Below, piece by piece: positions 1-7,018 of a stretch of 64,000 nt of DNA. The DNA comes from Aurantiacibacter atlanticus (GTDB lineage: Bacteria; Pseudomonadota; Alphaproteobacteria; Sphingomonadales; Sphingomonadaceae). The first letter of the stretch is position 1, and the number at the start of each line of letters is the position of its first letter. Location: NCBI RefSeq assembly GCF_001077815.2, contig NZ_CP011310.1, positions 1,674,001-1,738,000 on the forward strand, written 5' to 3'. Position numbers and translations under genes: made by a program. Under the pieces are notes generated by a model. It was given only the letters and a program-made list of their open reading frames with translations. It did not search any database and was not told where the DNA came from.

Positions 1-98
1 ATGCCATCCAGCGCGATCTTGATTATCAACCCACCACGGCAATTGACGAAGGCGTGCCGCGATTTGTCGAGTGGTATCGGGAATATCACCGCGTTTGA
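1..98 (+). CDS. NAD-dependent epimerase, C-terminal end only (partial)
   Basis: The window opens inside a reading frame that ends at a TGA at 96-98. The last 31 residues read as a C-terminus of the kind seen in UDP-glucuronate 4-epimerase-like short-chain dehydrogenases: a D-Y-Q-P-T-T stretch, then an I-D-E-G-V-P-R-F-V-E-W-Y segment that closes the sugar-binding domain. The catalytic Tyr-x-x-x-Lys and the Rossmann fold lie outside the window, so substrate cannot be judged. It probably makes a nucleotide sugar for surface polysaccharide. thyA starts 39 bases downstream. Confidence 0.6.
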   Translation, partial: AIQRDLDYQPTTAIDEGVPRFVEWYREYHRV

Positions 99-137
99 TA
101 TTGGCGCAAGCGGCTGCGCGGTGGTAGCGCAGGTGGC

Positions 138-1097
138 ATGACCAGCCCCGCTCCAGCAACCGCAGACCGCCATCCAGAATGGCAATATCTCGATCTGATG
201 CGCCATATCTGGGAGCATGGTGATAAGCGGAAGGACAGGACGGGCGTCGGCACACGCTCCGTCTTTGGCACGATGCTGCGGTTTGACCTTGGCGATGATC
301 GCGTGCCCTTGCTCACCACCAAGCACGTGTTCTGGAAGGCGGCGGCGCGCGAGATGCTATGGTTTCTTACCGGTAGCACTAACATCCGCCCGCTGTTGCA
401 GGACGGGGTGCGCATATGGAGCGATTGGCCGCTGAAGAAATACCGGCAGGCAAGCGGCGAGGATATTGCGCAGGAAGATTTCGAGCAGCGCGTTATCGAG
501 GATGCGGCATTTGCGAAGAATTGGGGCGAGCTTGGTCCCGTCTATGGCAAACAATGGGTTGACTGGCCAACTTATGAATACGGACCGGATGGGAAATACC
601 AGAAAGGTCCCGGCATCAACCAGGTGGCGCAAGTGGTTGAAAGCCTGAAGACCAATCCAGGTAGCCGCCGCCATATCATTGAAGGTTGGAACGTCGCCGA
701 ACTTGATCGCATGGCGCTGCCTCCGTGCCACAAGACCTATCAGTTCCATGTCGCGGGCGAGGGTGCCGATGCGCGGCTCAATTGCCTGCTCTACCAGCGC
801 AGTTGCGATGTCGCGCTGGGCCTGCCGTTCAATCTGTTCGGCGCGGCATTGCTGACCCGCATGATGGCTGCCCAGACTGGCATGAAACCGGGAGAACTGG
901 TGTGGAGCGGCGGCGATACGCATCTATATCTTAATCACACCGAACTGGTGCAGGCACAGTTGGCACGGGAACCCGAAGGCGCGCCAAGGCTTGCTTTAAC
1001 ACAGGTTCCGCCTTCGATTTTCGACTATGCTTTTGAGGATATCGAAGTGCGGGACTATCATCCGCAAGGCGTGTTGCGCGCGCCAGTGGCTGTATAG
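138..1097 (+). CDS. thyA: Thymidylate synthase ThyA
   Basis: Converts dUMP to dTMP using methylene-tetrahydrofolate. The 319-residue protein shows the ThyA core: the DRTGVGT dUMP-phosphate loop near residue 33, the catalytic cysteine in PPCHKTYQF (Cys197), the QRSCD phosphate-binding motif at 220-224, the D-V-A-L-G-L-P-F-N segment, and a hydrophobic terminal valine typical of the family. It is longer than the 264-residue E. coli enzyme, mainly through inserts around residues 100-125 and 148-160. The ATG at 138 gives an N-terminus 10-15 residues longer than usual. A folate enzyme (5-FCL) lies nearby at 5.4 kb but is not in the same operon. Confidence 0.97.
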   Translation: MTSPAPATADRHPEWQYLDLMRHIWEHGDKRKDRTGVGTRSVFGTMLRFDLGDDRVPLLTTKHVFWKAAAREMLWFLTGSTNIRPLLQDGVRIWSDWPLKKYRQASGEDIAQEDFEQRVIEDAAFAKNWGELGPVYGKQWVDWPTYEYGPDGKYQKGPGINQVAQVVESLKTNPGSRRHIIEGWNVAELDRMALPPCHKTYQFHVAGEGADARLNCLLYQRSCDVALGLPFNLFGAALLTRMMAAQTGMKPGELVWSGGDTHLYLNHTELVQAQLAREPEGAPRLALTQVPPSIFDYAFEDIEVRDYHPQGVLRAPVAV

Positions 1098-1133
1098 CCG
1101 GCCATCCTGTGCAAGCGTGCAGAAATGCACCGA

Positions 1134-1162
1134 TTGACGGTTTCAGGAGAAACTAATATAAT
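1134..1162 (+). promoter_or_regulatory. Sigma-70 promoter with operator-like inverted repeat, bkd operon
   Basis: TTGACG at 1134-1139 and TATAAT at 1157-1162 are separated by exactly 17 bases, which is near the housekeeping consensus. The spacer contains a perfect inverted repeat GTTTC-AGGA-GAAAC at 1140-1153. A bound protein there would block RNA polymerase. A second AT-rich palindrome (AAATA-T-TATTT) follows at about 1174-1184. The start codon of the E1alpha gene is at 1229, giving a leader of roughly 60 bases. Confidence 0.75.
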
Positions 1163-1228
1163 TCCGGCATCGTAAAATATTATTTCCGCGTTCCGCTTAC
1201 TGTCGGGCGCCGTCAATGGGAGAGCAGC

Positions 1229-2521
1229 ATGGCTTCAGATAGTCACGAGAAGGGGCGCAACCGCCCGAAGCTCGAACTGCATGTGCCACAACCGCATTAT
1301 CGCCCTGGCGACACTGCGGATTTCAGCCATCTGAATATTCCAGCTGCCGGCGATCAGCCGCGCCCGGACGAGGTGTGCGAAGCGCGGGAAACCTATCCGC
1401 TGTGCGATGATCTCATTCGCGTGCTTGGCGATGACGACAGAGCGCACGGCCCTTGGGATCCGCGGCTTCATGCCGATACCTTGCGTAAGATCCTGCGTGA
1501 AATGGCGCTGGTGCGCGCTTTCGATAACCGCATGTATCGGGCGCAAAGGCAGGGCAAGACCAGCTTTTACATGAAGTGCACCGGCGAGGAAGCGACCAGC
1601 GTGTGCGCTACCCACGCCCTTGCAGCCGATGACATGATCTTTCCCAGCTATCGCCAGCAGGGCTGCCTGATCGCGCGCGGTTACAAGCTGACCGAGATGA
1701 TCAACCAGATCTATTCGAACAAGGCGGATAAGCTGAAGGGTCGTCAGCTTCCGATTATGTATTGTTCAAAACGGCTCAACTTCTTTTCCATCAGCGGCAA
1801 TCTGGCGACCCAGCTACCGCAAGCGACGGGCTTTGCCATGGCGAGCGCCAGCAAGGGCGATTCGCGCATTGCCGCGACATGGGTGGGCGAAGGTTCGACA
1901 GCAGAGGGGGATTTCCACTCTGCGCTCACTTTCGCCACGGTCTATAACGCGCCGGTCATCTTCAACGTCATCAACAACCAGTGGGCGATTTCCAGTTTCT
2001 CGGGCTTTGCCGGTGCGGAGCGGGCCAATTTTGCCGCACGCGCCATTGGTTATGGCATTGCCGGGCTGCGGGTGGACGGCAACGATCCGCTGGCAGTGTA
2101 TGCCGCAGAACGCTGGGCCGCGGACAGGGCGCGTTCCAATGGCGGGCCGACATTGATCGAGCATTTCACCTACCGCGCAGAGGGGCATTCCACATCGGAC
2201 GACCCCTCCGCCTATCGCTCCGCCGAGGAGCGTGAGGAATGGCCGCTGGGCGATCCTGTCAACCGGCTGCGCAAGCACCTTGTCGCGCTTGGCGAATGGG
2301 ATGACGAGCGCCAGCAGGCGATGGACGAGGAGCAGGATGCGATAGTGCGCAAGGCGCAAAAGGATGCCGAGGCGAACGGCATTCTTGGCCACGGCCTGCA
2401 CCATCCCTTCCACACCATGTTCGAAGACGTGTTCGAGGACTTGCCCTGGCACCTTGAAGAACAGGCCGCGCAGGCGATCCGCGAACGACAGATCAAATGG
2501 CCCGAGGACAAGGCAGAATGA
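1229..2521 (+). CDS. bkdA1: Branched-chain 2-oxoacid dehydrogenase E1 alpha
   Basis: First subunit of the thiamine-diphosphate E1 component that decarboxylates 2-oxoisovalerate and related acids from Val, Leu and Ile breakdown. The 430-residue length and the N-terminal extension of about 70 residues before the E1 fold fit the bacterial BkdA1 type rather than pyruvate dehydrogenase PdhA. The ThDP/Mg motif starts at GEG (220-222) and ends at NNQWAIS near 250. The next gene overlaps by ATGA, so E1alpha and E1beta are translationally coupled. A GGGAGAG ribosome site precedes the ATG. No E3 (lpd) gene is present in the window. Confidence 0.92.
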   Translation: MASDSHEKGRNRPKLELHVPQPHYRPGDTADFSHLNIPAAGDQPRPDEVCEARETYPLCDDLIRVLGDDDRAHGPWDPRLHADTLRKILREMALVRAFDNRMYRAQRQGKTSFYMKCTGEEATSVCATHALAADDMIFPSYRQQGCLIARGYKLTEMINQIYSNKADKLKGRQLPIMYCSKRLNFFSISGNLATQLPQATGFAMASASKGDSRIAATWVGEGSTAEGDFHSALTFATVYNAPVIFNVINNQWAISSFSGFAGAERANFAARAIGYGIAGLRVDGNDPLAVYAAERWAADRARSNGGPTLIEHFTYRAEGHSTSDDPSAYRSAEEREEWPLGDPVNRLRKHLVALGEWDDERQQAMDEEQDAIVRKAQKDAEANGILGHGLHHPFHTMFEDVFEDLPWHLEEQAAQAIRERQIKWPEDKAE

Positions 2522-3579
2522 GCGCGCTGATGGACGAGAAGGCTGCTGCCACGTCACAGGATGGGGTCAGGCATATGAATATGATCGAGGCGATTAATTC
2601 CGCGCTCGACGTGATGCTTGCCCGCGATCCCGACGTGATCCTGCTGGGCGAGGATATCGGCTATTTCGGCGGCGTGTTCCGTTGCACCGCGGGCCTGCAG
2701 GAAAAGCACGGCACAACCCGCGTATTCGATACGCCGATCAGCGAATGCGGCATCATCGGCGTGGCGGTGGGCATGGGAGCGTATGGCCTGCGTCCGGTCC
2801 CTGAAATCCAGTTTGCCGATTACATCTATCCCGGTCTCGACCAGCTCATCAGCGAAGCGGCGCGACTGCGCTATCGCTCGGCAGGCGAATTTATCGCGCC
2901 GATGACCGTGCGCAGCCCCTTTGGTGGCGGCATTTTCGGCGGGCAGACGCATTCGCAAAGTCCCGAATCGATCTTCACCCACGTTTCGGGCCTGAAAACG
3001 GTCATCCCCGCAACGCCTTATGACGCGAAGGGCCTGCTGATTTCCTGCATCGAGGATAATGATCCGGTCATCTTCTTCGAGCCCAAGCGCATCTATAACG
3101 GCCCGTTCGACGGCTATTACGACAAGCCCGCCAAGAGCTGGAAAGGTCGTGATGAAGCGCAGGTGCCGGAAGATTACTATTCCATCCCGCTGGGCAAGGC
3201 GCGCACGGTTTGCGAAGGCGATGCACTGACAGTTCTCGCCTATGGCACGATGGTCCATGTGGCCGAAAGCGTGTGCCGCGATAAGGGCGTGGATGCCGAA
3301 ATCCTCGATCTGCGCACGCTGGTGCCGCTCGATATCGAGGCAATCGAAGCCTCGGTGGAAAAGACCGGCCGCTGCCTCATCGTGCACGAAGCGACCCGCA
3401 CCTCTGGCTTTGGTGCGGAGCTTTCCGCACTGGTGACAGAACGCTGTTTCTACCACCTCGAAGCGCCGGTCGAACGCGTGACCGGCTTTGACACACCCTA
3501 TCCGCACAGTCTCGAATGGGCCTATTTCCCCGGCCCTGTCCGCATTGGCGAGGCTATCGACAAGATCTTGAGCGAGTAA
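2518..3579 (+). CDS. bkdA2: Branched-chain 2-oxoacid dehydrogenase E1 beta
   Basis: Partner subunit of the E1 heterotetramer. The protein has a transketolase central domain containing LLGEDIG and the ISECGI motif, which carries the glutamate that activates ThDP, followed by a C-terminal domain rich in R-T-S-G-F-G type sequence. I place the start at the ATG at 2518, which overlaps the E1alpha stop as ATGA and gives 353 residues. An in-frame ATG seven codons upstream lies within E1alpha and has no better ribosome site. The E2 gene begins five bases after the stop. Confidence 0.92.
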   Translation: MSALMDEKAAATSQDGVRHMNMIEAINSALDVMLARDPDVILLGEDIGYFGGVFRCTAGLQEKHGTTRVFDTPISECGIIGVAVGMGAYGLRPVPEIQFADYIYPGLDQLISEAARLRYRSAGEFIAPMTVRSPFGGGIFGGQTHSQSPESIFTHVSGLKTVIPATPYDAKGLLISCIEDNDPVIFFEPKRIYNGPFDGYYDKPAKSWKGRDEAQVPEDYYSIPLGKARTVCEGDALTVLAYGTMVHVAESVCRDKGVDAEILDLRTLVPLDIEAIEASVEKTGRCLIVHEATRTSGFGAELSALVTERCFYHLEAPVERVTGFDTPYPHSLEWAYFPGPVRIGEAIDKILSE

Positions 3580-3584
3580 GTCTG

Positions 3585-4922
3585 ATGGCGAAGTTCACCT
3601 TCAATATGCCCGATATCGGCGAAGGCATCGCCGAAGCGGAAATCGTTTCCTGGCACAAAAAGGTCGGAGACACGGTGCATGAAGACGAGGAATTCGTCGA
3701 CATGATGACCGACAAGGCCACCGTGCCGATGGAAAGCCCGGTTACGGGCGTCATCGTCGAAGTCGCGGGCGAAGCGGGCGATATGGTCGCCATTGGCAGC
3801 CCGCTGGTGGTCATCGAAGTCGAGGGCGAAGTGCCCGATGATGCCGGACAAGAGGACGTGGCCGCCGCGCCTGCGCCCAAATCCGCCGAGGTTACAGAGC
3901 GTATCGAGGTCGAAAACCCCGATGCCTCCGATCAGGAAGATGCGGCTGCGGCAGCTCCAACGCCGACCCCGGAGCCAGGGCCTGAGCCAAGCTTTGCGCC
4001 TAAACAGGCAACGGAACCAACGCCCGCTTCGGCACCCTCAAGCGAGAAGGTGCTTGCCAGCCCCGCCGTGCGCAAGCGGGCAAAGGAGCTTGGCGTTGAT
4101 CTGTCGCAGGTCAAACCACAGGCCGATGGCCGTTTGCGCCATTCCCATCTCGATGCCTTCATCGCCTATTCGGGCGGATATTCCGGCTCTGGCCCCGCCC
4201 GCAGCGACGAAACCATCAAGGTCATCGGTCTGCGTAAACGCATTGCCGAGAACATGGCTGCATCAAAGCGCCACATACCGCATTTCACCTATGTCGAGGA
4301 ATGCGATGTCACAGAGCTTGAACGCACCCGCGCGCAATTGAACGACAATCGCGGCAGCAACGGGCAGGACCGGCCCAAGCTGACCATTCTGCCGCTTTTG
4401 ATCACCGCGATCTGCAAGGCGCTGCCCGATTTCCCGATGATTAATGCCCGCTACGATGAAGAGGCCCGCGTGGTTACGCGCCACGGCGCTGTCCATCTGG
4501 GTATGGCAGCAATGACCGATAATGGCCTGATGGTGCCGGTTATCCGTGATGCACAGGCGAAGAATTTATGGCAGCTTGCCAATGAAATCGCCCGTCTGGC
4601 AGATGCCGCGCGCAGCGGCTCGGCCAAGTCGGAGGAACTTTCCGGCTCCACCTTGACGGTAACATCGCTCGGCCCGCTGGGCGGGGTAGCGACAACGCCT
4701 GTCATCAACCGCCCTGAAGTCGCCATCATCGGCCCCAATCGCATCGTCGAACGGCCCATGTTCGTGACCGGACCAGACGGGCAGGAACGGATCGAGAAGC
4801 GCAAGCTGATGAATATCTCGATCAGTTGCGATCACCGCGTTGTGGATGGCTATGATGCGGCGGCATTCGTGCAGTCGATCAAGCAGATGATCGAGGCTCC
4901 GGCGCGCCTTTTGGCGGGCTGA
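3585..4922 (+). CDS. bkdB: Branched-chain 2-oxoacid dehydrogenase E2, lipoamide acyltransferase
   Basis: Core acyltransferase of the BCKDH complex, 445 residues. A single lipoyl domain occupies residues 1-80 with the lipoyl lysine in MTDKATV (Lys44). An Ala/Pro/Glu-rich swinging linker follows (about 90-145). The peripheral subunit-binding domain starts at ASPAVRKRAKELG. The catalytic domain ends with DHRVVDG (His417, Asp421). The ATG at 3585 begins exactly at the lipoyl domain; a longer open frame upstream lies inside E1beta and is not used. It completes the three-gene bkd operon without an E3 subunit. Confidence 0.93.
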   Translation: MAKFTFNMPDIGEGIAEAEIVSWHKKVGDTVHEDEEFVDMMTDKATVPMESPVTGVIVEVAGEAGDMVAIGSPLVVIEVEGEVPDDAGQEDVAAAPAPKSAEVTERIEVENPDASDQEDAAAAAPTPTPEPGPEPSFAPKQATEPTPASAPSSEKVLASPAVRKRAKELGVDLSQVKPQADGRLRHSHLDAFIAYSGGYSGSGPARSDETIKVIGLRKRIAENMAASKRHIPHFTYVEECDVTELERTRAQLNDNRGSNGQDRPKLTILPLLITAICKALPDFPMINARYDEEARVVTRHGAVHLGMAAMTDNGLMVPVIRDAQAKNLWQLANEIARLADAARSGSAKSEELSGSTLTVTSLGPLGGVATTPVINRPEVAIIGPNRIVERPMFVTGPDGQERIEKRKLMNISISCDHRVVDGYDAAAFVQSIKQMIEAPARLLAG

Positions 4923-4937
4923 TAGCGCGGTGTTTTC

Positions 4938-4958
4938 CAGCCCGGTTCGCGGGCTGGC
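4938..4958 (+). terminator. Hairpin after the bkd operon
   Basis: A perfect 8-bp stem CCAGCCCG / CGGGCTGG with a 5-base loop begins 15 bases after the E2 stop. There is no T-tract, so it may stabilise the mRNA 3' end or assist Rho-dependent termination rather than act as a classical intrinsic terminator. Confidence 0.45.
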
Positions 4959-4990
4959 CGTGGAGGGATGAAAAAGCCGCGCGAGGTGTG

Positions 4991-5019
4991 TTGACAGCCT
5001 CATGGCCCTCCACTAGAGC
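4991..5019 (+). promoter_or_regulatory. Candidate promoter for tRNA-Asp
   Basis: A perfect -35 TTGACA at 4991-4996 is followed after 17 bases by a weak -10, TAGAGC at 5014-5019. The tRNA begins at 5053, so the expected transcript start leaves a short leader that processing would remove. Confidence 0.5.
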
Positions 5020-5052
5020 GCGGCTTCCCAAGAGGCGCTAACGCCGCAATGC

Positions 5053-5129
5053 GCGGGTGTAGCTCAGTTGGTTAGAGTATCGGCCTGTCACGCCGAGGGT
5101 CGCGGGTTCGAGTCCCGTCACTCGCGCCA
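5053..5129 (+). tRNA. tRNA-Asp (GTC)
   Basis: Complete 77-base cloverleaf including encoded CCA. The acceptor stem GCGGGTG pairs with CACTCGC with one G-T pair. The anticodon loop CTGTCAC gives GTC. The T-arm GGTTCGAGTCC is standard. Confidence 0.97.
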
Positions 5130-5203
5130 CTTGGGAATTTTCTTGTATCGCTGACACTTTGCCTTTGCAGGCAGGGCGTTTGCGCAATCACACGCGCGGG
5201 CTT

Positions 5204-5419
5204 TCAGCCCCAGCGACCGGTTTCCATCCAGATCAGGAAACGGCGCAGCGGCAGTAACCATACCAGCCCCAAAATCAGATAGATCACCATCTGCACCAGC
5301 GCGGGCCAGCCGCCTATCAGGTCAGGCAGATAACGCGCGATAATCACTGCATAGACAATCAGCCCGGCGCACAGTCCAAGGACGCCGACAGGGATTCTCC
5401 AAGTGGGTTCAGTGCGCAT
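5204..5419 (-). CDS. DUF2842 small membrane protein
   Basis: A 71-residue protein with two predicted membrane helices (about residues 10-28 and 40-60) and a short C-terminal W-M-E-T-G-R-W-G tail. It resembles the alphaproteobacterial DUF2842 family, whose function is unknown. The start codon overlaps the stop of the 5-FCL gene by one base (TGATG), so the two are probably co-translated. The positively charged termini and short loops suggest an inner-membrane accessory protein; no catalytic motif is visible. Confidence 0.75.
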   Translation of the reverse strand: MRTEPTWRIPVGVLGLCAGLIVYAVIIARYLPDLIGGWPALVQMVIYLILGLVWLLPLRRFLIWMETGRWG

Positions 5420-6003
5420 CAGAATGGTCCATATATGCGGGTTGGGGTGATAATGGCGGTCAACGGCATATCGTGATTCTCCAGCGGTAACTCATCAACG
5501 CGCTGCACGTCCCAGGCAAGGCCAATCGTCGTGGTATCGGGATGCTTTGCCAGCCAGCGGTCATAATGTCCGCCGCCCTGGCCAATCCTGCCCCCTGCAT
5601 CGGTAAAGCCCAGCAGTGGCACGAACAGCACGTCGGGCGTGAGAGCTTGCGCATCAGGGGCAGGTTGCATCATTCCCATCGACCCTTCTTCAAGATCAGT
5701 GTCGCCAAAAGGGTCCGAGTGTAAGTGGAACTGCATTTCATCCTGACGTGATGTCACGCGGGGAAGGGCGATGGCATGGCCTGCCTCCACGAAATAGCGA
5801 GCATAGCCTCCCGCCGGCGCTTCGCCGTCGTTTGCATGATACAGGCCGATGGTCGCGCCATCGGGTATCATATCCAGCACAGGGCCGGGCGGGCGGCGAA
5901 ACACCAGCGCGCTGACTTCGGGTGGAAGGCTGGCTGCATGTTCCCTGCGCGCAAGGCGAAGAGATTTGCGAAGGTCTGCTTTTTGCTTGGTTTGGTCCGA
6001 CAT
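5419..6003 (-). CDS. 5-formyltetrahydrofolate cyclo-ligase
   Basis: ATP-dependent conversion of 5-formyl-THF to 5,10-methenyl-THF, recycling an inhibitory folate. The 194-residue protein has the N-terminal R-K-S-L-R basic segment, the central P-x-L-G-F-D/T substrate region seen here as VPLLGFTDAGGRIGQGGGHYDR, and the glycine-rich G-G-G-H-Y-D-R phosphate loop characteristic of the family. It lies directly downstream of the 6S-like RNA and zapA on the same strand, the same order as in E. coli (zapA-ssrS-ygfA). Confidence 0.93.
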   Translation of the reverse strand: MSDQTKQKADLRKSLRLARREHAASLPPEVSALVFRRPPGPVLDMIPDGATIGLYHANDGEAPAGGYARYFVEAGHAIALPRVTSRQDEMQFHLHSDPFGDTDLEEGSMGMMQPAPDAQALTPDVLFVPLLGFTDAGGRIGQGGGHYDRWLAKHPDTTTIGLAWDVQRVDELPLENHDMPLTAIITPTRIYGPF

Positions 6004-6068
6004 GGATCTTTCGCTAGCCGGAAGATGGCAGTGGCGGAACCACCATGGGTCGTTTTCCGGGAAATCCT

Positions 6069-6086
6069 CTGACGCGAAAACGTCAG
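6069..6086 (-). terminator. Hairpin abutting the 6S-like RNA 3' end
   Basis: CTGACG and CGTCAG form a perfect 6-bp stem around a 6-base loop, immediately 3' of the RNA when read on the minus strand. It lacks a T-run, so it could be a processing or transcript-stability element. Confidence 0.35.
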
Positions 6087-6240
6087 GTGGGCGTCGTATG
6101 CACCGGCCCCCCGGACAAACCGGGCAGACTGGACAGGGACAACTCCCTAGGATTGCTTATAGCCTCAGGGATGTTCGAACGGCTCGTGCCGGGCAGTCCC
6201 GCCAGCTTCTATTTAGGATGCCGTGCACCCTCCCACAAGT
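6085..6240 (-). ncRNA. ssrS: Probable 6S RNA
   Basis: The 246 bases between zapA and 5-FCL hold one long imperfect hairpin. Nested pairs are GTGGG 6087-6091 with CCCAC 6232-6236, TGCAcCGGC 6099-6107 with GCCGTGCA 6220-6227, CTGG 6129-6132 with CCAG 6202-6205, GGGAC 6136-6140 with GTCCC 6196-6200, and an apical stem TCCCTAGG 6144-6151 with CCTcAGGGA 6163-6171. A central bubble of about 24 bases holds a small side hairpin. This open-promoter-like shape and the location are those of 6S RNA. The strand is assigned by synteny, since the helix is symmetric; a GTTCGAAC palindrome lies in the bubble. Confidence 0.5.
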
Positions 6241-6249
6241 CTGATTCGC

Positions 6250-6564
6250 CTAGCTGATGGTTTCGAGCTTGCTGGCAAGATTTTCCAGCCTGTCTGCCAT
6301 TGCTTCCAGCGTCAGCGCTGCGGTTTCATCCATGGGTGGCGGAGCGGGCGGTGCAACGGGAGCATTTTGCGCCTCGTGCAGCTCGTCGGCCAGCAGCAGT
6401 GACGCATAAAGCAGGATGCGTTCGTGCGACTGGCTGGAAAGATTATCCATCTGTGTCAGCTTCTTACCGATCGAATTGCCCAGCATCTCGATATGCTGTT
6501 CTTCCCCGGGCGCGCAGGCGATAGTATAATTGCGTCCGGCAATATCGAGAGTCACATTGCTCAT
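6250..6564 (-). CDS. zapA: Cell division protein ZapA
   Basis: ZapA binds and bundles FtsZ filaments at the division ring. The 104-residue protein begins with the typical beta-strand core (V-T-L-D-I-A-G-R-N-Y-T-I), then E-E-x-H-I-x-x-L-G, and a helix containing LLYASLLLADEL. A Pro/Ala linker (about 68-78) precedes a C-terminal coiled-coil helix. The coiled-coil gene at 6619-6828 lies 54 bases upstream on the same strand, and the 6S-like RNA lies downstream. Confidence 0.9.
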   Translation of the reverse strand: MSNVTLDIAGRNYTIACAPGEEQHIEMLGNSIGKKLTQMDNLSSQSHERILLYASLLLADELHEAQNAPVAPPAPPPMDETAALTLEAMADRLENLASKLETIS

Positions 6565-6618
6565 CGGATTATATCTGCCAGGTAAAGGCTAGTGAATCGG
6601 CAATTCATGGCTGCATGT

Positions 6619-6828
6619 TCATTTTTCGAGTGTTTCGATGACCAGATCGAGCTGTTGAAGCGCCTCTGCCGCTTCGCGTTGGAGGGAGGCGTAGCGTTGT
6701 TCGAGGCCGGTATTCTTGTCCCGATCTGCCAGACGCGCCTTTTCAGCAGCGGCCTCAATCCGGCCAGCCGCTCCGTCAATCCGGGCTAATGCACGGTTCA
6801 CCCGGCTCACAATGCGATCAGCGTCCAT
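6619..6828 (-). CDS. Small coiled-coil protein upstream of zapA
   Basis: A 69-residue, almost wholly helical protein with heptad-like spacing of Ala, Leu and Ile and many charged residues, ending in LDLVIETLEK. It has no membrane segment or signal peptide. It precedes zapA on the same strand, so a role in the Z-ring layer is plausible, in the manner of ZapB or as a ZapA partner. That role is inference from position and predicted coiled coil only; I cannot assign it to a named family with certainty. Confidence 0.6.
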   Translation of the reverse strand: MDADRIVSRVNRALARIDGAAGRIEAAAEKARLADRDKNTGLEQRYASLQREAAEALQQLDLVIETLEK

Positions 6829-7018
6829 GGTGCGCAGATTAAACTAATATTACGCTGCGGCAAAGCGATGTCACGCGAAGCTGTGAATAATACTCACCCG
6901 TTTCATCGCGATGGACGAGGTGAGTTTGGGTCCTCCGCTTGACCTTGGGAGCGCCCACCACCACACAGCGCTCAACCGAATCGCTGCCCTCCGGGCGCGG
7001 CAGCGCATGGAGCATGCA

